Source: Nitrospinota bacterium
Lineage (GTDB): Bacteria; Tectomicrobia; Entotheonellia; J063
Direction of reading: 5' to 3'
DNA: 7,404 nucleotides
NCBI GenBank assembly: GCA_003696125.1
Contig: RFHZ01000401.1
Coordinates: forward strand, 1-7,404
A model generated the notes under the pieces. It worked only from the letters and a program-made list of their open reading frames with translations, was not told the DNA's origin and did no database searches. The translations under genes and the position numbers were made by a program. This document shows, piece after piece, positions 5,756-7,404 of this stretch (positions are counted from its first letter, which is position 1; each line of letters starts with the position of its first letter).

Positions 5756-7404
5756 GTGCATTTCTATCGTCAGATATGGACCTATCTCAAAGGGTTTCGA
5801 CTGGTCATGACCGTTGCCATTCTCTGCGCCCTGGGACACCACCTGGTGACCCTGATTCCGGCCCTGCTGGTGCGGGAGACGATCGCACGCATCGGGGTTG
5901 CGCTGGGTAATGGCGGGGCCAAAATCACTGGAGGGATGGGACAGGCCTGGTTTGCGAGCTGGTCGTTCCGTTCCCTCCTCTTCGTTCTCGGCCTCACCTA
6001 TGTCGTGCGCTCGCTCCTCTTCTATGGGGATCGCTACCTGGCCCATGTGGCGGCCTGGGGACTTTTGGCTCGACTACGGGTGCAGGCGTACGCCCACCTG
6101 CAACGGCTGTCCAGCGGGTACTTCACGCGACAGCAATCCGGTGATCTCGCCTCCCGGGTGATTCATGACGTCAAGACGGTCGAATTCTTCCTGGCCCATG
6201 GCCTGCCGCAAGGGATCATGAGCCTGGTGGTACCGGTGGGCATGACGGCGGTGCTGATGAGCATCAACTGGAAGCTGGCCCTCCTCATGCTCCTCCCCAT
6301 TCCCCTCCTCCTGGCCACCAACCTCAAGCTCCTCCCCCGCATGCGACAGAACTACAAAAAGCTCCACGATGCGATGGGAACGACCAATGCCCTGATCGCA
6401 GAGAGTGCCCAGGGAATGAATGTGATCAAGGCCTTTACCTACGAAGCCCATCGTCTCGCCCAGGTAGCGAAAGCCTGTGCCACCTTGCACCGCTATGTGG
6501 TACGCATCAACCGGATATCGGCCATTCCCCAGAGTGCCGCCCATCTCTTCTCCGGGGTAGGCATGCTCATCGTGCTCGGCTTTGGCGGGTCGATGACCTT
6601 ACGCGGGGAGATGCCGCTGGCCGACCTGGTCGTCTTTATCTTCTATCTGAGCCAGTTCTATCAGCCGATCATCCAGTTTAACCAGACCAGTGAGAACACG
6701 CAGGACGCGATTGCTGCCAGCCACCGGGTCTTTGAACTCCTCTCCCTGGAACCGGAACTGGTGGACCCTCCTGCCCCCCGTCGTCCTACCCGGCCGAGCG
6801 ATCAGTGGACGATCCGCTTCCGTGAGGTCTCCTTCGCCTATGAGCCGGACTGCCCGGTGCTGCACCAGATCAACCTGGAGATCCAGCCAGGGGAGACCAT
6901 CGCGGTGGTGGGACATACCGGTGCGGGAAAGACGACCTTAACCCGCCTGATCCCCCGTTTCTGGGATGTGACCGCCGGGGCGGTGGAGGTGGGAGAGGTG
7001 GATGTGCGCGAATGGGCCCTGCATGATCTGCGGCGTCAGGTGAGCCTGGTGTTGCAGGACGTGTTTCTCTTCAACACCACGGTGCTGGAAAACCTGCGGG
7101 TGGGACGCCCGGAAGCAAGCCTGGAGGAGGTCATAGAGGCGGCACGCGCGGCCAATGCGGATGCCTTTATCCGGGAACTTCCCCAGGGATACGATACCCT
7201 CATCGGTGAGCGAGGGGTACGGCTTTCCGGCGGACAGAAACAACGCCTGGCCATCGCGCGGGCTTTGCTCAAAGATGCACCGATCCTGATTCTCGATGAG
7301 GCCACGTCGAGTGTCGATACCTATACAGAGGCCTTGATTCAAGAGGCCTTAGCCCGGTTGATGGCCGGACGGACCACCATCATCGTGGCTCATCGCCTGT
7401 CCAC
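5756..7404 (+). CDS. ABC exporter half-transporter (fused permease and ATPase, MsbA/LmrA type), C-terminus cut by window edge
   Basis: My translation from the GTG at 5756 gives 549 codons plus two bases without a stop. About 30-60 residues should follow outside. The start is set by GGAGG seven bases upstream. The frame stays open further upstream, but no better site is visible. Residues ~10-320 are a six-helix exporter membrane domain with the family stretch SSGYFTRQQSGDLASRVIHDV (119-139). Residues ~352 onward are the ATPase: Walker A GHTGAGKTT (386-394), Q-loop Gln434, signature LSGGQ (490-494), Walker B ILILDE (510-515, Glu515 catalytic), D-loop SSVD (518-521) and His546 of the H-loop. All are intact, so an active ATP-driven pump is expected, working as a homodimer or with another half-transporter. 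The substrate (lipid, peptide or drug) is not readable. A glycine-rich loop (~46-62) extends the region between helices 1 and 2. Confidence 0.95.
   Translation, partial: MHFYRQIWTYLKGFRLVMTVAILCALGHHLVTLIPALLVRETIARIGVALGNGGAKITGGMGQAWFASWSFRSLLFVLGLTYVVRSLLFYGDRYLAHVAAWGLLARLRVQAYAHLQRLSSGYFTRQQSGDLASRVIHDVKTVEFFLAHGLPQGIMSLVVPVGMTAVLMSINWKLALLMLLPIPLLLATNLKLLPRMRQNYKKLHDAMGTTNALIAESAQGMNVIKAFTYEAHRLAQVAKACATLHRYVVRINRISAIPQSAAHLFSGVGMLIVLGFGGSMTLRGEMPLADLVVFIFYLSQFYQPIIQFNQTSENTQDAIAASHRVFELLSLEPELVDPPAPRRPTRPSDQWTIRFREVSFAYEPDCPVLHQINLEIQPGETIAVVGHTGAGKTTLTRLIPRFWDVTAGAVEVGEVDVREWALHDLRRQVSLVLQDVFLFNTTVLENLRVGRPEASLEEVIEAARAANADAFIRELPQGYDTLIGERGVRLSGGQKQRLAIARALLKDAPILILDEATSSVDTYTEALIQEALARLMAGRTTIIVAHRLS

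Noticed and set aside
1-7404. CRISPR arrays, tRNA or rRNA genes, prophage or att sites
   Set aside because: No regularly spaced direct repeats, cloverleaf, rRNA-like sequence or integrase was seen on reading either strand.

Overview
This is a GC-rich bacterial window with strong AGGAGG-type ribosome binding sites, GTG as well as ATG starts, and tightly packed genes. The host cannot be named from the sequence. The NfeD-FloA pair and its gene order recall Firmicutes, where B. subtilis has yqeZ-yqfA-yqfB. The GC content and the palindrome-bearing RAYT transposase would also fit Chloroflexota or a related lineage. Nothing here proves any of these.

Left part, minus strand (1-2684), read right to left. 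A REP-associated tyrosine (Y1/HUH) transposase at 2103-2684 is followed by a family-2 glycosyltransferase with an extra C-terminal Rossmann-like domain (1012-2019). After 36 bp comes an enolase-superfamily enzyme of the mandelate racemase type (975 down to the window edge, C-terminus cut off). All catalytic residues expected for that enzyme are present. The transposase gene carries a perfect 28-bp palindrome inside its coding sequence, translated in frame.

Centre (2685-3011). This 327-bp non-coding or degenerate stretch separates the two divergent gene groups. It has a candidate sigma70-type promoter in each direction and an open but unconvincing minus-strand reading frame.

Right part, plus strand (3012-7404). 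A compact operon encodes a membrane serine protease of the NfeD1b type, the flotillin-like protein FloA, and a 52-residue, strongly basic, apparently unannotated small protein. After a 122-bp gap comes an MsbA/LmrA-type half-transporter ABC exporter, cut by the window edge. NfeD and FloA are known partners at membrane microdomains. In B. subtilis the equivalent operon is under the envelope-stress factor sigma W and has a short third gene in the same position. The small protein with its overlapping Shine-Dalgarno and the following exporter therefore suggest a membrane-homeostasis or envelope-stress module. That functional link is an inference from position. The small third gene and the palindrome within the transposase gene most deserve a second look.
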